DNA of 64,000 nt from Bacillota bacterium (lineage in GTDB: Bacteria > Bacillota > Clostridia > Oscillospirales > Acutalibacteraceae). Location of the stretch: positions 204,558-268,557 of the forward strand of contig JAETSA010000001.1 in NCBI GenBank assembly GCA_021769885.1, read 5' to 3'. The notes under the pieces were generated by a model. The model saw nothing but the letters and a program-made list of their open reading frames with translations. It was not told where the DNA came from and ran no database searches. Position 1 is the first letter of the stretch, and the number at the start of each line of letters is the position of its first letter. The translations under genes and the position numbers were made by a program. Positions 9,490 to 17,045 of this stretch are shown piece after piece.

Positions 9490-9792
9490 TTATTTCATTA
9501 GCTTTTGCAAAGTTGCCAGCAAATCCTCCAAAGAATCTTCTTTGCCCTGCTTGATATCCTCAGCAACGCAGGTTTTAATATGTGAAGCCAGCAATTCTTT
9601 ATTAAAAGCGTTCAATGCGGCATTTGCCGCCGCGACCTGCACAATAATATCCGTACAGTACGCATTTTTTTCGACCATTCCTTTAATGCCGCGAATCTGC
9701 CCTTCGATACGATTCAAACGATGGATCAGCTTTGTATGCTCTTCCTCGGAACGGATTTTTGTCTTGTGACTTTGACAGCAGGTTTCTTTCAT
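9490..9792 (-). CDS. csoR: CsoR-family copper-sensing repressor
   Basis: A 100-residue all-helical repressor that leaves DNA when it binds Cu(I). The three ligands of the CsoR family are visible: Cys in NAYCTDII, and His and Cys in SHIKTC. The N-terminus has the family pattern LIHRLNRIEGQIRGI. It is the first gene of the csoR-copA operon and lies directly downstream of a promoter carrying two GTACCC-type palindromes, so it very probably represses its own operon. The N-terminal CC-rich extension (MKETCCQSHK) may bind metal as well. Confidence 0.93.
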   Translation of the reverse strand: MKETCCQSHKTKIRSEEEHTKLIHRLNRIEGQIRGIKGMVEKNAYCTDIIVQVAAANAALNAFNKELLASHIKTCVAEDIKQGKEDSLEDLLATLQKLMK

Positions 9793-9809
9793 TTGCGCAC
9801 CTCCGTTTG

Positions 9810-9860
9810 TATACCCCTATCGGGTATAATCATTATATACCCGATAGGGGTATATGTCAA
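9810..9860 (-). promoter_or_regulatory. csoR-copA promoter with two mirrored CsoR operators
   Basis: Reading leftwards, TTGACA (9860-9855) and TATAAT (9837-9832) are 17 nt apart. The palindrome TATACCCGATAGGGGTATA (9836-9854) fills the spacer and touches the -10. Its exact reverse complement (9810-9828) covers the likely start of transcription. Both hold the TACCC-N4-GGGTA-type core known for CsoR sites. Confidence 0.85.
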
Positions 9861-9896
9861 GATAAGCGGCAGAAAAATCTTCTTCTGCCGCTTATC
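9861..9896 (-). terminator. Hairpin after the P-loop ATPase gene
   Basis: 14-bp perfect stem GATAAGCGGCAGAA / TTCTGCCGCTTATC between the stop of the ATPase gene (9916) and the csoR promoter. There is little U tract after it, because the csoR -35 box starts immediately. Confidence 0.55.
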
Positions 9897-9915
9897 ATTT
9901 GTCATTTCTTTTAAA

Positions 9916-10932
9916 TTATAATTTAAACATCAATCGCAACACTCGATTGATTTCCGATTCTAATTCAGACGCAGCTAAATTCGGAATCTGCGCCTCAAAG
10001 ACATCCGCTTCCGCTTTCATTTTCTTCAAATACGCTGCCCCATCTGCAAGCTTCGCTTTGTATTCTGCTTCTAACGCGTCTAATTCGTTTCGGAATTTCT
10101 CATCCGTTCCGGGTACAACACATTCTTGATACAAATCTATAATCTCATCATTCGGACGCGTTGGAAAATATTCGTGCGGTGCGGTACTGTCGAACAGACA
10201 AGCATCGAGTTGCGGTACAATGACCATATCCAAGCTCTTCGGATCAAAGGAGCAGTGATACACATAGACATCATATCCCCTTTTAGAGACTTCAGAAGCA
10301 ATTCGTTTTAAAAAGGTGGATTTGCCGGTACCCGGGCGGCCTTTTATAAAATAACGCTTCGATATATTCTCCGTAAGTTCAGGAATATAGCAGATATTCC
10401 CGTTTACTGTCGGCGCGCCGAAAAATCGGTTAATTTGCTTGCCCGCCGCCGTATTGCTATTCGAAGGATGCGGCAGCAGTCGATTCAGCAGGGCTTCACA
10501 TAAAATATTTGCAAAATCAAAATCCATACGTGAAATGTAGATTTCTTCCTGTCGATCATGCACTTCATGTGCACGGGAGAAAATTTGCCGCGCAGAAAGC
10601 AAATTGCGTTCCATTACATCCGTATGCGCACAGTCTTTTGCCGTGAAACAGGTTCGGATATTAAAGTCGAACGGCTGTGTGCGCATAGCACCTGTTTTCA
10701 AGCTCGGCAACATCCAACCGCACACTACACCGTCTAACGGACTGTGCACTATTTGAATGGGTATGTTTGATTTCTTTGTATGTTCCTGCACAGCTTTAAA
10801 AATTTGCAAAAACGATTCTTTCGGGAACGCGTTATAATGCAAAAAGGTATCCGCGCCCTCGCAAAAGTCCTGCCAATAGGATACAGGCATCGGTGCAATG
10901 GTTTCTGTAAAAAAGTGTTCCTCGTTATACAT
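9916..10932 (-). CDS. P-loop ATPase, PRK06851-like
   Basis: A 338-residue protein with Walker A IKGRPGTGKSTFLKRIA (about residues 198-214), followed by GYDVYVYHCSFDPKSLDMVIVPQLDACLFDSTAPHEYFP. That segment matches the conserved core of the uncharacterised Firmicutes ATPase group often labelled PRK06851, whose members carry a nucleotide-kinase-like fold. The C-terminal 70 residues are helical and charged. There is no signal peptide and no operon partner. The cellular role is unknown; only nucleotide binding is supported. Confidence 0.7.
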   Translation of the reverse strand: MYNEEHFFTETIAPMPVSYWQDFCEGADTFLHYNAFPKESFLQIFKAVQEHTKKSNIPIQIVHSPLDGVVCGWMLPSLKTGAMRTQPFDFNIRTCFTAKDCAHTDVMERNLLSARQIFSRAHEVHDRQEEIYISRMDFDFANILCEALLNRLLPHPSNSNTAAGKQINRFFGAPTVNGNICYIPELTENISKRYFIKGRPGTGKSTFLKRIASEVSKRGYDVYVYHCSFDPKSLDMVIVPQLDACLFDSTAPHEYFPTRPNDEIIDLYQECVVPGTDEKFRNELDALEAEYKAKLADGAAYLKKMKAEADVFEAQIPNLAASELESEINRVLRLMFKL

Positions 10933-11048
10933 ATTTTTCAGTCATCCTTTCAAAAATAATCAAAATTGCTCCACAGTCAGTTTATGCATATGTGGGCAGA
11001 TTCAACACAGAATTTTCTGATTCAAACAGAATTTATCCTTTCGCACTA

Positions 11049-11077
11049 TTGAAATACACAATTATGTTTGTTATAAT
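11049..11077 (+). promoter_or_regulatory. Promoter of the original tRNA-Leu gene
   Basis: TTGAAA (11049-11054) and TATAAT (11072-11077) are 17 nt apart, ending 11 nt before the tRNA-Leu 5' half. In the present arrangement it would transcribe that fragment and then the island's intact tRNA-Leu. Confidence 0.7.
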
Positions 11078-11088
11078 AATACCCACAC

Positions 11089-11123
11089 GCGGATATGGTG
11101 GAATTGGCAGACACGCCAGATTT
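11089..11123 (+). pseudogene. tRNA-Leu(UAG) 5' half, split by island insertion
   Basis: GCGGATATGGTGGAATTGGC and the following 15 nt are the acceptor 5' strand, D-arm and anticodon stem 5' strand (CCAGA) of a leucine tRNA, ending in the anticodon loop (TTT). What follows is not tRNA. The matching 3' half is at 23626-23674. Joined, the two give an 84-nt tRNA with paired GCGGATA/TATCCGC acceptor, CCAGA/TCTGG anticodon stem and loop TTTAGGA. Confidence 0.9.
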
Positions 11124-11142
11124 CGCTGATGATACCTCGGTG
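11122..11142 (+). other. attL core and left P-arm of the island
   Basis: The TT at 11122-11123 is shared with 23624-23625. The next 19 nt (CGCTGATGATACCTCGGTG) form an imperfect inverted repeat with the right arm at 23605-23623 (both contain ACCT-GGTG when read outward from the core). Confidence 0.75.
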
Positions 11143-11194
11143 TAAAATTTAATAATGAAAAAATCAGACTCAAACAAGCCTGATTTATATAAAT

Positions 11195-11279
11195 GCAGGT
11201 ATGGTGAAACTGGCAAACACGCTGGATTTAGGATCCAGTGGAGCGATCCTTGCAGGTTCAAGTCCTGTTACCTGCACCA
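11195..11279 (+). tRNA. tRNA-Leu(UAG), carried by the island
   Basis: 85-nt class II tRNA: acceptor GCAGGTA/TACCTGC, anticodon stem CTGGA/TCCAG, loop TTTAGGA (anticodon UAG, reading CUN), long variable arm, T-arm GCAGGTTCAAGTCCTGT, discriminator A and encoded CCA. It has the same isoacceptor identity as the split chromosomal gene but differs from it in the acceptor, anticodon stem and variable arm. It starts 72 nt inside the left end. Confidence 0.96.
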
Positions 11280-11287
11280 AACAATAT

Positions 11288-11327
11288 AAATCCGAACCCT
11301 TTCCTTGTTGGAGATGGGTTTGGATTT
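11288..11327 (+). terminator. Terminator of the island tRNA-Leu
   Basis: Stem AAATCCGAACCC / GGGTTTGGATTT followed by GCTGTTATTT, 8 nt after the tRNA. Confidence 0.75.
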
Positions 11328-11410
11328 GCTGTTATTTGTATTAATCGCATTGTAAGAAATACGATTTAATTTTTGCAGACGATATTACCTAAATATAAAT
11401 GGAGGTCTGT

Positions 11411-12094
11411 ATGGACAAAAAGCAACTAATAACTGAGCAAGATAAATTTAAAGATCTTTCAAGAAATATTGTAGTAGCAGCCAGTAGCATTATACCTGGA
11501 ATAGGTGGTGTTTTGTCGCTCTTTTTAGATAAATATCTGCCCAATTCAATAGAGAAAAGGCGGGATGATTTTTTGCTTTCTCTTTCTAATGATTTGGAAC
11601 AGTTTCCAACACACATTGTTGAAAAACTTGCTGTAAGTGAAGAATATCATTCTCTGATATTAAAAGTTTTTAAATCAATAACTCAAGAAGAAAAAGAAAT
11701 AAAGATTACAGCTTTTAGAAACATTCTAATAAATGCTGCACTATCTGACCAAAATATTGATGAACAAGAATTTTACATAAAATTACTGACAGATCTCACG
11801 ACTGATCAAGTTAAAATACTTCATCTTTTTTATTTGAGGGATAATAAACATGAGATCAGTTTTACAAATATTTATAAATACATTTCTGATAATTGGAGCA
11901 AAGTGGATGAATCATACCGATTTGCTTTAATTACAGAATTGATAAGATATGGATTGATATCTGGTGCCCAGAAGTATCAAAAGAAAAAAGGTGAAGGACA
12001 TCATCTATCTCCTTTTGGAGAAAGATTTATTTATTATATTTTTCAACCGTGTGAAACTAATGAGTCAATAGAAACATTAAACAATGATGAATAG
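11411..12094 (+). CDS. Hypothetical protein with IPGxGG amphipathic segment (possible defence cargo)
   Basis: A 227-residue protein starting MDKKQLITEQ (GGAGG 5 nt upstream of the ATG at 11411). Residues about 20-45 (VVAASSIIPGIGGVLSLFLD) form a glycine-rich hydrophobic stretch that could insert in or lie on a membrane. It is followed by EKRRDDFLLSLSNDL, a helical middle (AFRNILINAALSD) and a winged-helix-like C-terminus (LITELIRYGLISGAQ). I know this layout from unnamed proteins in mobile and defence islands but cannot name a characterised family. It stands alone, ahead of a strong terminator, as the first protein gene inside the island. Function unknown. Confidence 0.6.
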   Translation: MDKKQLITEQDKFKDLSRNIVVAASSIIPGIGGVLSLFLDKYLPNSIEKRRDDFLLSLSNDLEQFPTHIVEKLAVSEEYHSLILKVFKSITQEEKEIKITAFRNILINAALSDQNIDEQEFYIKLLTDLTTDQVKILHLFYLRDNKHEISFTNIYKYISDNWSKVDESYRFALITELIRYGLISGAQKYQKKKGEGHHLSPFGERFIYYIFQPCETNESIETLNNDE

Positions 12095-12110
12095 AATGAT
12101 CTATCCTAAT

Positions 12111-12152
12111 CACAATCAAGGCAGGAAGTGAAAACTTCCTGCCTTGATTGTG
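12111..12152 (+). terminator. Strong rho-independent terminator
   Basis: Perfect 19-bp stem (CACAATCAAGGCAGGAAGT and complement) with a GAAA tetraloop, followed by ATTTAAGT. Confidence 0.85.
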
Positions 12153-12159
12153 ATTTAAG

Positions 12160-12399
12160 TCATCCTAGCGGCTCTCTGTGCTTTTAATTTAGCTTATTGC
12201 CTCTCCATGTCATATTCCTTTCTGCCGGCTTCGCTCTCGAAAAAGGTCTGAATATTGGGGAGAAATCATCTTTGCAATACTTCTAATTCGTGTTTTGAAA
12301 TATTTCTTTTTGTCGCATAAGCCAACACAGCGATTATTCTGTTGCCTGTCATTTTCCATAACATATTATTGTTATCTTGGCTTTCTTGAGTGTATAACA
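12160..12399 (-). pseudogene. Remnant of a small coding sequence
   Basis: Three frames read in turn give a coherent peptide: MLWKMTGNRIIAVLAYATKR (from ATG 12364) running to HELEVLQ, then MISPQYSDLF, then ESEAGRKEYDMERQ, a stop, and AKLKAQRAAR. At least two frameshifts and one stop break it. I do not recognise the family. The helical, charged C-terminus suggests a small accessory protein of a mobile element. Apart from this remnant the 12155-12425 stretch holds nothing else visible. Confidence 0.4.
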
Positions 12400-12427
12400 A
12401 GTTTAAAATTTGTATTTTTTCTGTCTG

Positions 12428-12456
12428 TTGACAAATGTATACATTTGTGATATTAT
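12428..12456 (+). promoter_or_regulatory. Promoter with palindromic operator for the RHH/SPFH operon
   Basis: TTGACA (12428-12433) and TATTAT (12451-12456) are 17 nt apart. The perfect 18-bp palindrome ACAAATGTATACATTTGT (12431-12448) overlaps the -35 and fills the spacer. It lies just ahead of a ribbon-helix-helix gene, the likely binder. Confidence 0.75.
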
Positions 12457-12484
12457 GTTTACAGATTTAAGGCGGTGATAGTCT

Positions 12485-12667
12485 ATGAAGGAAAAACTTG
12501 TAATTGAAAAAAAGAACTATAAAGGAGAAACAGCAGTTATTTCTGCACGTATTCCTAATGATTTAATAGCAAAAATTGACGAAATTGCGTCCATTACGGG
12601 TAGAAACCGTAATGAGATTATCCAACTGTGCTTAGAATTTGCAGTTGATAATTTGGAAATAAAATAA
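12485..12667 (+). CDS. Ribbon-helix-helix DNA-binding protein
   Basis: A 60-residue protein of CopG/Arc type. The strand is TAVISARIPNDLIAKIDEIA and the two helices follow (TGRNRNEIIQLCLEFAVDN). It has a positively charged N-terminal tail. It is the first gene after a promoter whose spacer holds a perfect palindrome, so autoregulation of this operon is the simplest reading. The next gene starts 15 nt downstream, indicating co-transcription with the zinc-ribbon/SPFH genes. Confidence 0.75.
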   Translation: MKEKLVIEKKNYKGETAVISARIPNDLIAKIDEIASITGRNRNEIIQLCLEFAVDNLEIK

Positions 12668-12682
12668 AGGATGGAATAAGAG

Positions 12683-13534
12683 ATGAATAAACTGATATGT
12701 GATATTTGCGGCGGTGCAATCGTTGTGCAGGCAGGTGGAAAATACGGAATTTGTGACAGCTGCGGAGCGAACTATACCCTTGACCGTATGCGTGAAATCG
12801 CAAGCGGTATTAAAGTGAGCCAAACTGGCTCAAAGGAAGATGTAGAACAGTGGAAAGCCTTGCTCAATACATACCTTACTGCTTTTGATTGGGAAGCGGC
12901 AGAATCAACAGTGAAAAAAATCCTTGAAGCAGTTCCCACCGACGAATATTCATTAGATGTTTATAAAAAGCTTCAAAGCTGGAAAGACTATGTCATTAAA
13001 GAAGGAACGATGTTGGAATATAAAGGTATTTCAAATGCTATTGATATACCTTATGGAGTAAAATGTTTAGATTTTTATGCCATAAATTTGGCTTATGTAA
13101 AAGGTAAAATTACAATAACAATACCTGAAACTGTAATAAAAATTAAAGATTTTGCATTTAGCCATAGATACCTTGATTTACAAGAAATTTTTATACCAAA
13201 TAGTGTGCAGGAAATAGATGAAAGAGTATTTTATGTTTCTGATCCGTACAGGAATTACTGGCCTAAAATATATCTACCAGAACGTTTTATGGATTGCAAA
13301 TTCATTATGAAAGAGGGCTTTGACACAGGACCACTTGATTTTTATAATAAAGATGATTTTATTTTTTACAGCGGAGAGCAAACCTTAGAAGGCGTAAGGG
13401 AAATTGAAATAAAAAATAAAAAAGAGCAAAGCGCAAACCGCCGTGCCTTAGGCGTTTGCCAACATTGCGGAGGCGTATTTAAGGGTTTCTTTAATCCGAG
13501 ATGCACTTCTTGCGGGAAAGAAAAAGATTATTAA
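12683..13534 (+). CDS. Zinc-ribbon protein with leucine-rich-repeat core
   Basis: A 283-residue protein. The N-terminal zinc ribbon LICDICGG...GICDSCGANY (residues 3-31) belongs to the same module as the one opening the next gene. A helical linker (about 50-110) is followed by a BspA-type LRR_5-like region (ITITIPETVIKIKDFAF, LQEIFIPNSVQEIDERVF). The C-terminus is a second ribbon, GVCQHCGG...RCTSCGKEKDY. There is no signal peptide, so it is a cytoplasmic scaffold rather than a surface LRR protein. It is translated as part of the operon at 12485-15817. Function unknown; zinc binding is inferred from the cysteine pairs. Confidence 0.65.
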   Translation: MNKLICDICGGAIVVQAGGKYGICDSCGANYTLDRMREIASGIKVSQTGSKEDVEQWKALLNTYLTAFDWEAAESTVKKILEAVPTDEYSLDVYKKLQSWKDYVIKEGTMLEYKGISNAIDIPYGVKCLDFYAINLAYVKGKITITIPETVIKIKDFAFSHRYLDLQEIFIPNSVQEIDERVFYVSDPYRNYWPKIYLPERFMDCKFIMKEGFDTGPLDFYNKDDFIFYSGEQTLEGVREIEIKNKKEQSANRRALGVCQHCGGVFKGFFNPRCTSCGKEKDY

Positions 13535-13545
13535 GGAGAATTAAA

Positions 13546-14439
13546 ATGGGGAAGTTAGTTTGTGAAATCTGCGGCGGTTCTTTGATAATGAATGCAGACA
13601 ATGTGGCTGAATGTGAAAGCTGCGGTATGAAATATGCAAAGGAAAAAGTCGCTTCTATGGTCAAAATTGACGGTGCTGTTGAAATAACTCAAGGTGAAGC
13701 TGAAAAAGAGCGTCTGCTCAAAAACGCGGAAACCTTTGTGAACTTGGGTAAGCATATAGAAGCAGAAGATTTGTGCAAAAAAATTGTTGATGAATATCCT
13801 GATGATTACCGTGGCTGGTACTTACGCTTCAAGAATGTTGTTTTGGCAATGGATTGCAATATAGATTTATATGGACACAATTATAATACCTTTATGCTAA
13901 AAGAAGCGAATATGTACCTCGAAACATCATTAAAATTAGCTCCTGATAAAACTTCCTTAGAAAAAGAAGCAATTTTATTTTGGCAGGACGCTTTACAGAA
14001 AGGAAATGCAGATTTAGGTCAGTTTCATAATAGGTGTAGTGTTTTAGGTGATGTTTTGGAACTTAAAGATAATCATATCGTAAAAAAATTTGTAAGTGAA
14101 TGCGACCTTGTTATATGTAATTTGGTAAAGCAATTAAACGATTTTCCAAATAAGACAGCATTATTAAACCTATTAGATTTTCAATCAGTCGGTAATTGGG
14201 AAGAATGGGGCGACGAACTTGTATCAATACAATCTTTTTATTGCCGTTTAGGAAATGAAATTTTGGTGAATGGAATTGTAATGCATAAGGAATTTGACGG
14301 TTTAACTTTTTGGGGAGGAAAAACTAAATATAAGTATGTAGAAATTCCGAGAAATGATATGTATTCTCTTCACATTAATTCATATAACGATTTAAAAAAA
14401 CTTTCAGAAACGGTTAATCAAATAGTGAATGAGGTTTAA
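13546..14439 (+). CDS. Zinc-ribbon protein with TPR-like helical domain
   Basis: A 297-residue protein starting at ATG 13546 with AAGGAGA upstream. The N-terminal ribbon LVCEICGGSLIMNADNVAEC with ESCGMKYAKEKV is a clear paralogue of the module in the previous gene. Residues about 60-150 read like tetratricopeptide repeats (LLKNAETFVNLGKHIEAEDL, YPDDYRGWYLRFKNVV, EANMYLETSLKLAPD). The C-terminal part is without recognised motifs. It ends 2 nt before the SPFH gene start, so translation is probably coupled. Likely a scaffold or adaptor; the partner could be the SPFH protein encoded next. Confidence 0.6.
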   Translation: MGKLVCEICGGSLIMNADNVAECESCGMKYAKEKVASMVKIDGAVEITQGEAEKERLLKNAETFVNLGKHIEAEDLCKKIVDEYPDDYRGWYLRFKNVVLAMDCNIDLYGHNYNTFMLKEANMYLETSLKLAPDKTSLEKEAILFWQDALQKGNADLGQFHNRCSVLGDVLELKDNHIVKKFVSECDLVICNLVKQLNDFPNKTALLNLLDFQSVGNWEEWGDELVSIQSFYCRLGNEILVNGIVMHKEFDGLTFWGGKTKYKYVEIPRNDMYSLHINSYNDLKKLSETVNQIVNEV

Positions 14440-14441
14440 TT

Positions 14442-15509
14442 ATGTCAATTTTAAATATTATAAAATACGAAGGTAATAACGACACTTTTATATGGAAGCA
14501 CCCTTGTGAGGATTTCAACACACTTTCACAACTGATTGTACACGAATCGCAGGAAGCGATTTTATTTAAAAACGGACAGGCTCTCGATTTGTTCGGTCCT
14601 GGTAAATACACATTAACCTCAAAAAATATCCCCTTGCTTTCCAAGCTTATCAATTTGCCTTTTGGCGGAGAATCACCGTTTCACTGCGAAGTTTATTTCA
14701 TCAACAAAGCGATGCCTTTAGATATGAAATGGGGTACACAAAGCAGAATCCAGGTACTTGACCCCCGTTTTAACATATTGCTTCATGCAGGTGCAAGCGG
14801 CGGAATGGGTGTGCAAATAGACAATTCACGCAAATTCCTAACAAAGCTTATCGGCACGGCAAATGCATTTGATAAAGAAAGCTTAATTACATATTTCCGT
14901 GAAATGATAATCACAAGAGTCAAAACCTATTTGACAAAAGCAATGTCAGATATTTCATTTATCACGATAAATGCGCATTTAGATGAAATGTCAACCGCTA
15001 TGCAGGGAATTTTAAATGAGGATATATCTGAATTCGGCGTTAAGCTTGTAAAATTCTTTGTTTCTACGATTCAGCTTGAAGAAAAAGACTATGAACAGGT
15101 ACAGCAGGCTCTTTCAAGAGTATCAAGCCGTTCAATTGAGGGTTATAATTGGGTGGACGAGCAAATCTCCGATGTTATGAAACGCTATGCTTCAAATGAA
15201 GGCAACCAAAACAATGTGGGCGGTATGGCGGCACAAATCCCGCTTGCAATGGCGTTTGGCAATATGCTTCGCGGCACGGTTGCTCCGTTGACAGGTGTTG
15301 AGTTTTCTAACACACCGCAAGCTTTGCAAAAAGAGGAACCCCACGGATTTTGCACCAAATGCGGTGCGCCGTTGAAAGAGAATGCAGAATTTTGCGCAAA
15401 GTGCGGGACACCAATTAAAGTTACACAGAATGTCTGTATGCATTGCGGGACAGCTTTAGATGAGGACGATTTATTTTGTGCACATTGCGGAAAGAAACGT
15501 GGTGAATAA
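14442..15509 (+). CDS. SPFH-domain protein with C-terminal double zinc ribbon (YdjI-like)
   Basis: A 355-residue protein. Residues about 1-210 are an SPFH/band-7 type domain of the virion-core-like group (LIVHESQEAILFKNGQALDLFGPGKYTL, EVYFINKAMPLDMKWGT, a late FGVKLVKFFVSTIQL). A glycine/alanine-rich segment is followed by zinc ribbons FCTKCGAPL...FCAKCGTPI and VCMHCGTAL...FCAHCGKK. This matches B. subtilis YdjI, encoded with PspA in the ydjFGHI operon, which supports a membrane-associated scaffold in envelope stress. Here PspA is absent and the gene sits in a mobile island with two other zinc-ribbon genes. Confidence 0.8.
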   Translation: MSILNIIKYEGNNDTFIWKHPCEDFNTLSQLIVHESQEAILFKNGQALDLFGPGKYTLTSKNIPLLSKLINLPFGGESPFHCEVYFINKAMPLDMKWGTQSRIQVLDPRFNILLHAGASGGMGVQIDNSRKFLTKLIGTANAFDKESLITYFREMIITRVKTYLTKAMSDISFITINAHLDEMSTAMQGILNEDISEFGVKLVKFFVSTIQLEEKDYEQVQQALSRVSSRSIEGYNWVDEQISDVMKRYASNEGNQNNVGGMAAQIPLAMAFGNMLRGTVAPLTGVEFSNTPQALQKEEPHGFCTKCGAPLKENAEFCAKCGTPIKVTQNVCMHCGTALDEDDLFCAHCGKKRGE

Positions 15510-15511
15510 TT

Positions 15512-15817
15512 ATGTTGAAGAGAAATAAACTGATTGAGGATAACCGTCAAGAAATTCGGAACTTTTGCTCAAATGTAAATGATTTGATTGCTAAAACAAA
15601 ATATTTACCGATGTCTGCAAGGCCAGAAGCACAGACGGCACTAACGAATTTGCATGATTATATTGCTTATTTAGACCCGACACAAGAGGATATCATACAA
15701 ATCGTACATCGGACATATCCTGTGATTTCTCAGCTTATCAAGGAATTAGAACACCTAATTGATATTGAAAGCGATACGGCAGAAAGCATCACATCAATTA
15801 TAAGGAATTATATTTAA
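15512..15817 (+). CDS. Small helical protein of the SPFH operon
   Basis: A 101-residue, wholly helical, acidic protein (MLKRNKLIEDNRQEIRNFCS to SITSIIRNYI). Its ATG lies 2 nt after the SPFH stop, so translation is coupled and it is the last member of the operon. No family is recognised. The lack of hydrophobic segments points to a cytoplasmic partner of the SPFH or zinc-ribbon proteins. The 140 nt after it hold only a short in-frame fragment (VPRVIDARYSSDNQHKELIDE) ending in a stop, probably debris. Confidence 0.6.
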   Translation: MLKRNKLIEDNRQEIRNFCSNVNDLIAKTKYLPMSARPEAQTALTNLHDYIAYLDPTQEDIIQIVHRTYPVISQLIKELEHLIDIESDTAESITSIIRNYI

Positions 15818-15957
15818 TGTGAGTGATAAAATGGGGACGAAATAGTACCCAGAGTAATCGATGCCCGGTATTCTTCCGATAATCAGCATAAAGAATTGAT
15901 TGACGAGTAACTGAGAGAATGTATAGCAGTTGCTTCGTATTATACTTTGAGGAAAAT

Positions 15958-16980
15958 ATGAAAACATACGCATTTGCAACGAATAGAATAACAAATGATA
16001 CAAATTTTATGTGCGCATTTGATGCAATAAGACTAAAAGAAAAGGATTATAAAGGTTATAAACTTTTAGATTTTTATTATAAAATAAGTGAAGAAAAGTA
16101 TCCAGTATATCCTAGGTTTAATTCATCAACGCAAAGAGCATATTTTGTATTTTATAATAGACCGGATGGGATAAAGGCTGATGGAGATGGTGAAACATTA
16201 ACACATTATGTCGCAAAAACCGCCTTATTGAATCTATCGAAATTGCATTTAGTAAATGATAAGAAAGAAATTGATTTATGTATTAGTGTTAATAAAGAAA
16301 AAAGTTGTAATGAAAAAAGATTTGATTTTGAAGATACATTCTATGCAGATGTATATTATGAATTAGATAAACATCAAGAGTATTATTACAAATGGTATGG
16401 AATTTTAGTCTTAGAGGTTGAAATAACGCACAAAGTTGATAACAATAAACGTTTCTTATTTGAAAAAAATAATGTTCCGATTTTTGAGGTGAAAATAAGC
16501 AAGAAAATGATAGATGAATTTGGTTTAGAAACTTCTGGTGCTAAAATTTCTGAAGGCAGAATAGAAAAAGCTATAGTAAATATGACAAAAATATTTGAAA
16601 AAAATATTTATGGTGATTTTATTTCAAATCCATCTTCCAAGGAGTATGAATTGATGAATAAATATAAAAACGAGATAAAGCAGTTCAAAGATAGAAGAGA
16701 CCGAGAAGAAAAAGACTATTTAGTTGCTCGCTCTAAAAGAATTGAAGAAGAAAGATTATTGAATGAATACCAATTACATAACAATTATTATGAATCAATA
16801 ATTCAAGAAAACGAGGATGTTAAAAATATCAATGAAAAGTTATCACAAGAACTTGATATTGCAAAAGAAAAAAATATTAAGCTGTCTAATGAAAATAAAC
16901 GATTTAATGAATTAAATTATGCTTTTAAACATTTTCTTGTACTTTTGTGGAACAAGATAATAATGAAAATGAAAAAATAA
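15958..16980 (+). CDS. CoiA-like putative nuclease (paralogue 1)
   Basis: A 340-residue protein starting at ATG 15958 with GAGG upstream. The middle (about 130-190) has ADVYYE and then LVLEVEITHKVDNNKR, which aligns with LYIEIYVTHKIDDNKK of the CoiA-like protein at 22554-23597. The acidic residues and lysine fit a PD-(D/E)xK-type nuclease core. Unlike that paralogue it lacks the zinc-finger ends. Instead the last 110 residues form a long coiled coil (KNEIKQFKDRRDREEKDYL through ELDIAKEKNIKLSNENKR) and a hydrophobic-basic tail. The gene is AT-rich and stands alone before a terminator. Nuclease activity is inference. Confidence 0.55.
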   Translation: MKTYAFATNRITNDTNFMCAFDAIRLKEKDYKGYKLLDFYYKISEEKYPVYPRFNSSTQRAYFVFYNRPDGIKADGDGETLTHYVAKTALLNLSKLHLVNDKKEIDLCISVNKEKSCNEKRFDFEDTFYADVYYELDKHQEYYYKWYGILVLEVEITHKVDNNKRFLFEKNNVPIFEVKISKKMIDEFGLETSGAKISEGRIEKAIVNMTKIFEKNIYGDFISNPSSKEYELMNKYKNEIKQFKDRRDREEKDYLVARSKRIEEERLLNEYQLHNNYYESIIQENEDVKNINEKLSQELDIAKEKNIKLSNENKRFNELNYAFKHFLVLLWNKIIMKMKK

Positions 16981-16990
16981 ACAACATAAC

Positions 16991-17022
16991 AAAATAGCAA
17001 GCTTTTTATGGCTTGCTATTTT
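16991..17022. terminator. Convergent terminator
   Basis: Stem AAAATAGCAAGC / GCTTGCTATTTT with T runs on both strands, between the CoiA-like gene and the convergent recombinase gene. Confidence 0.8.
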
Positions 17023-17045
17023 ACTTTTACCGTATTGTTTTAGAA

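Noticed and set aside
11089..11143. A functional tRNA at the left junction
   Set aside because: Only the 5' 35 nt fit a tRNA; the rest cannot form the anticodon, variable or T arms.
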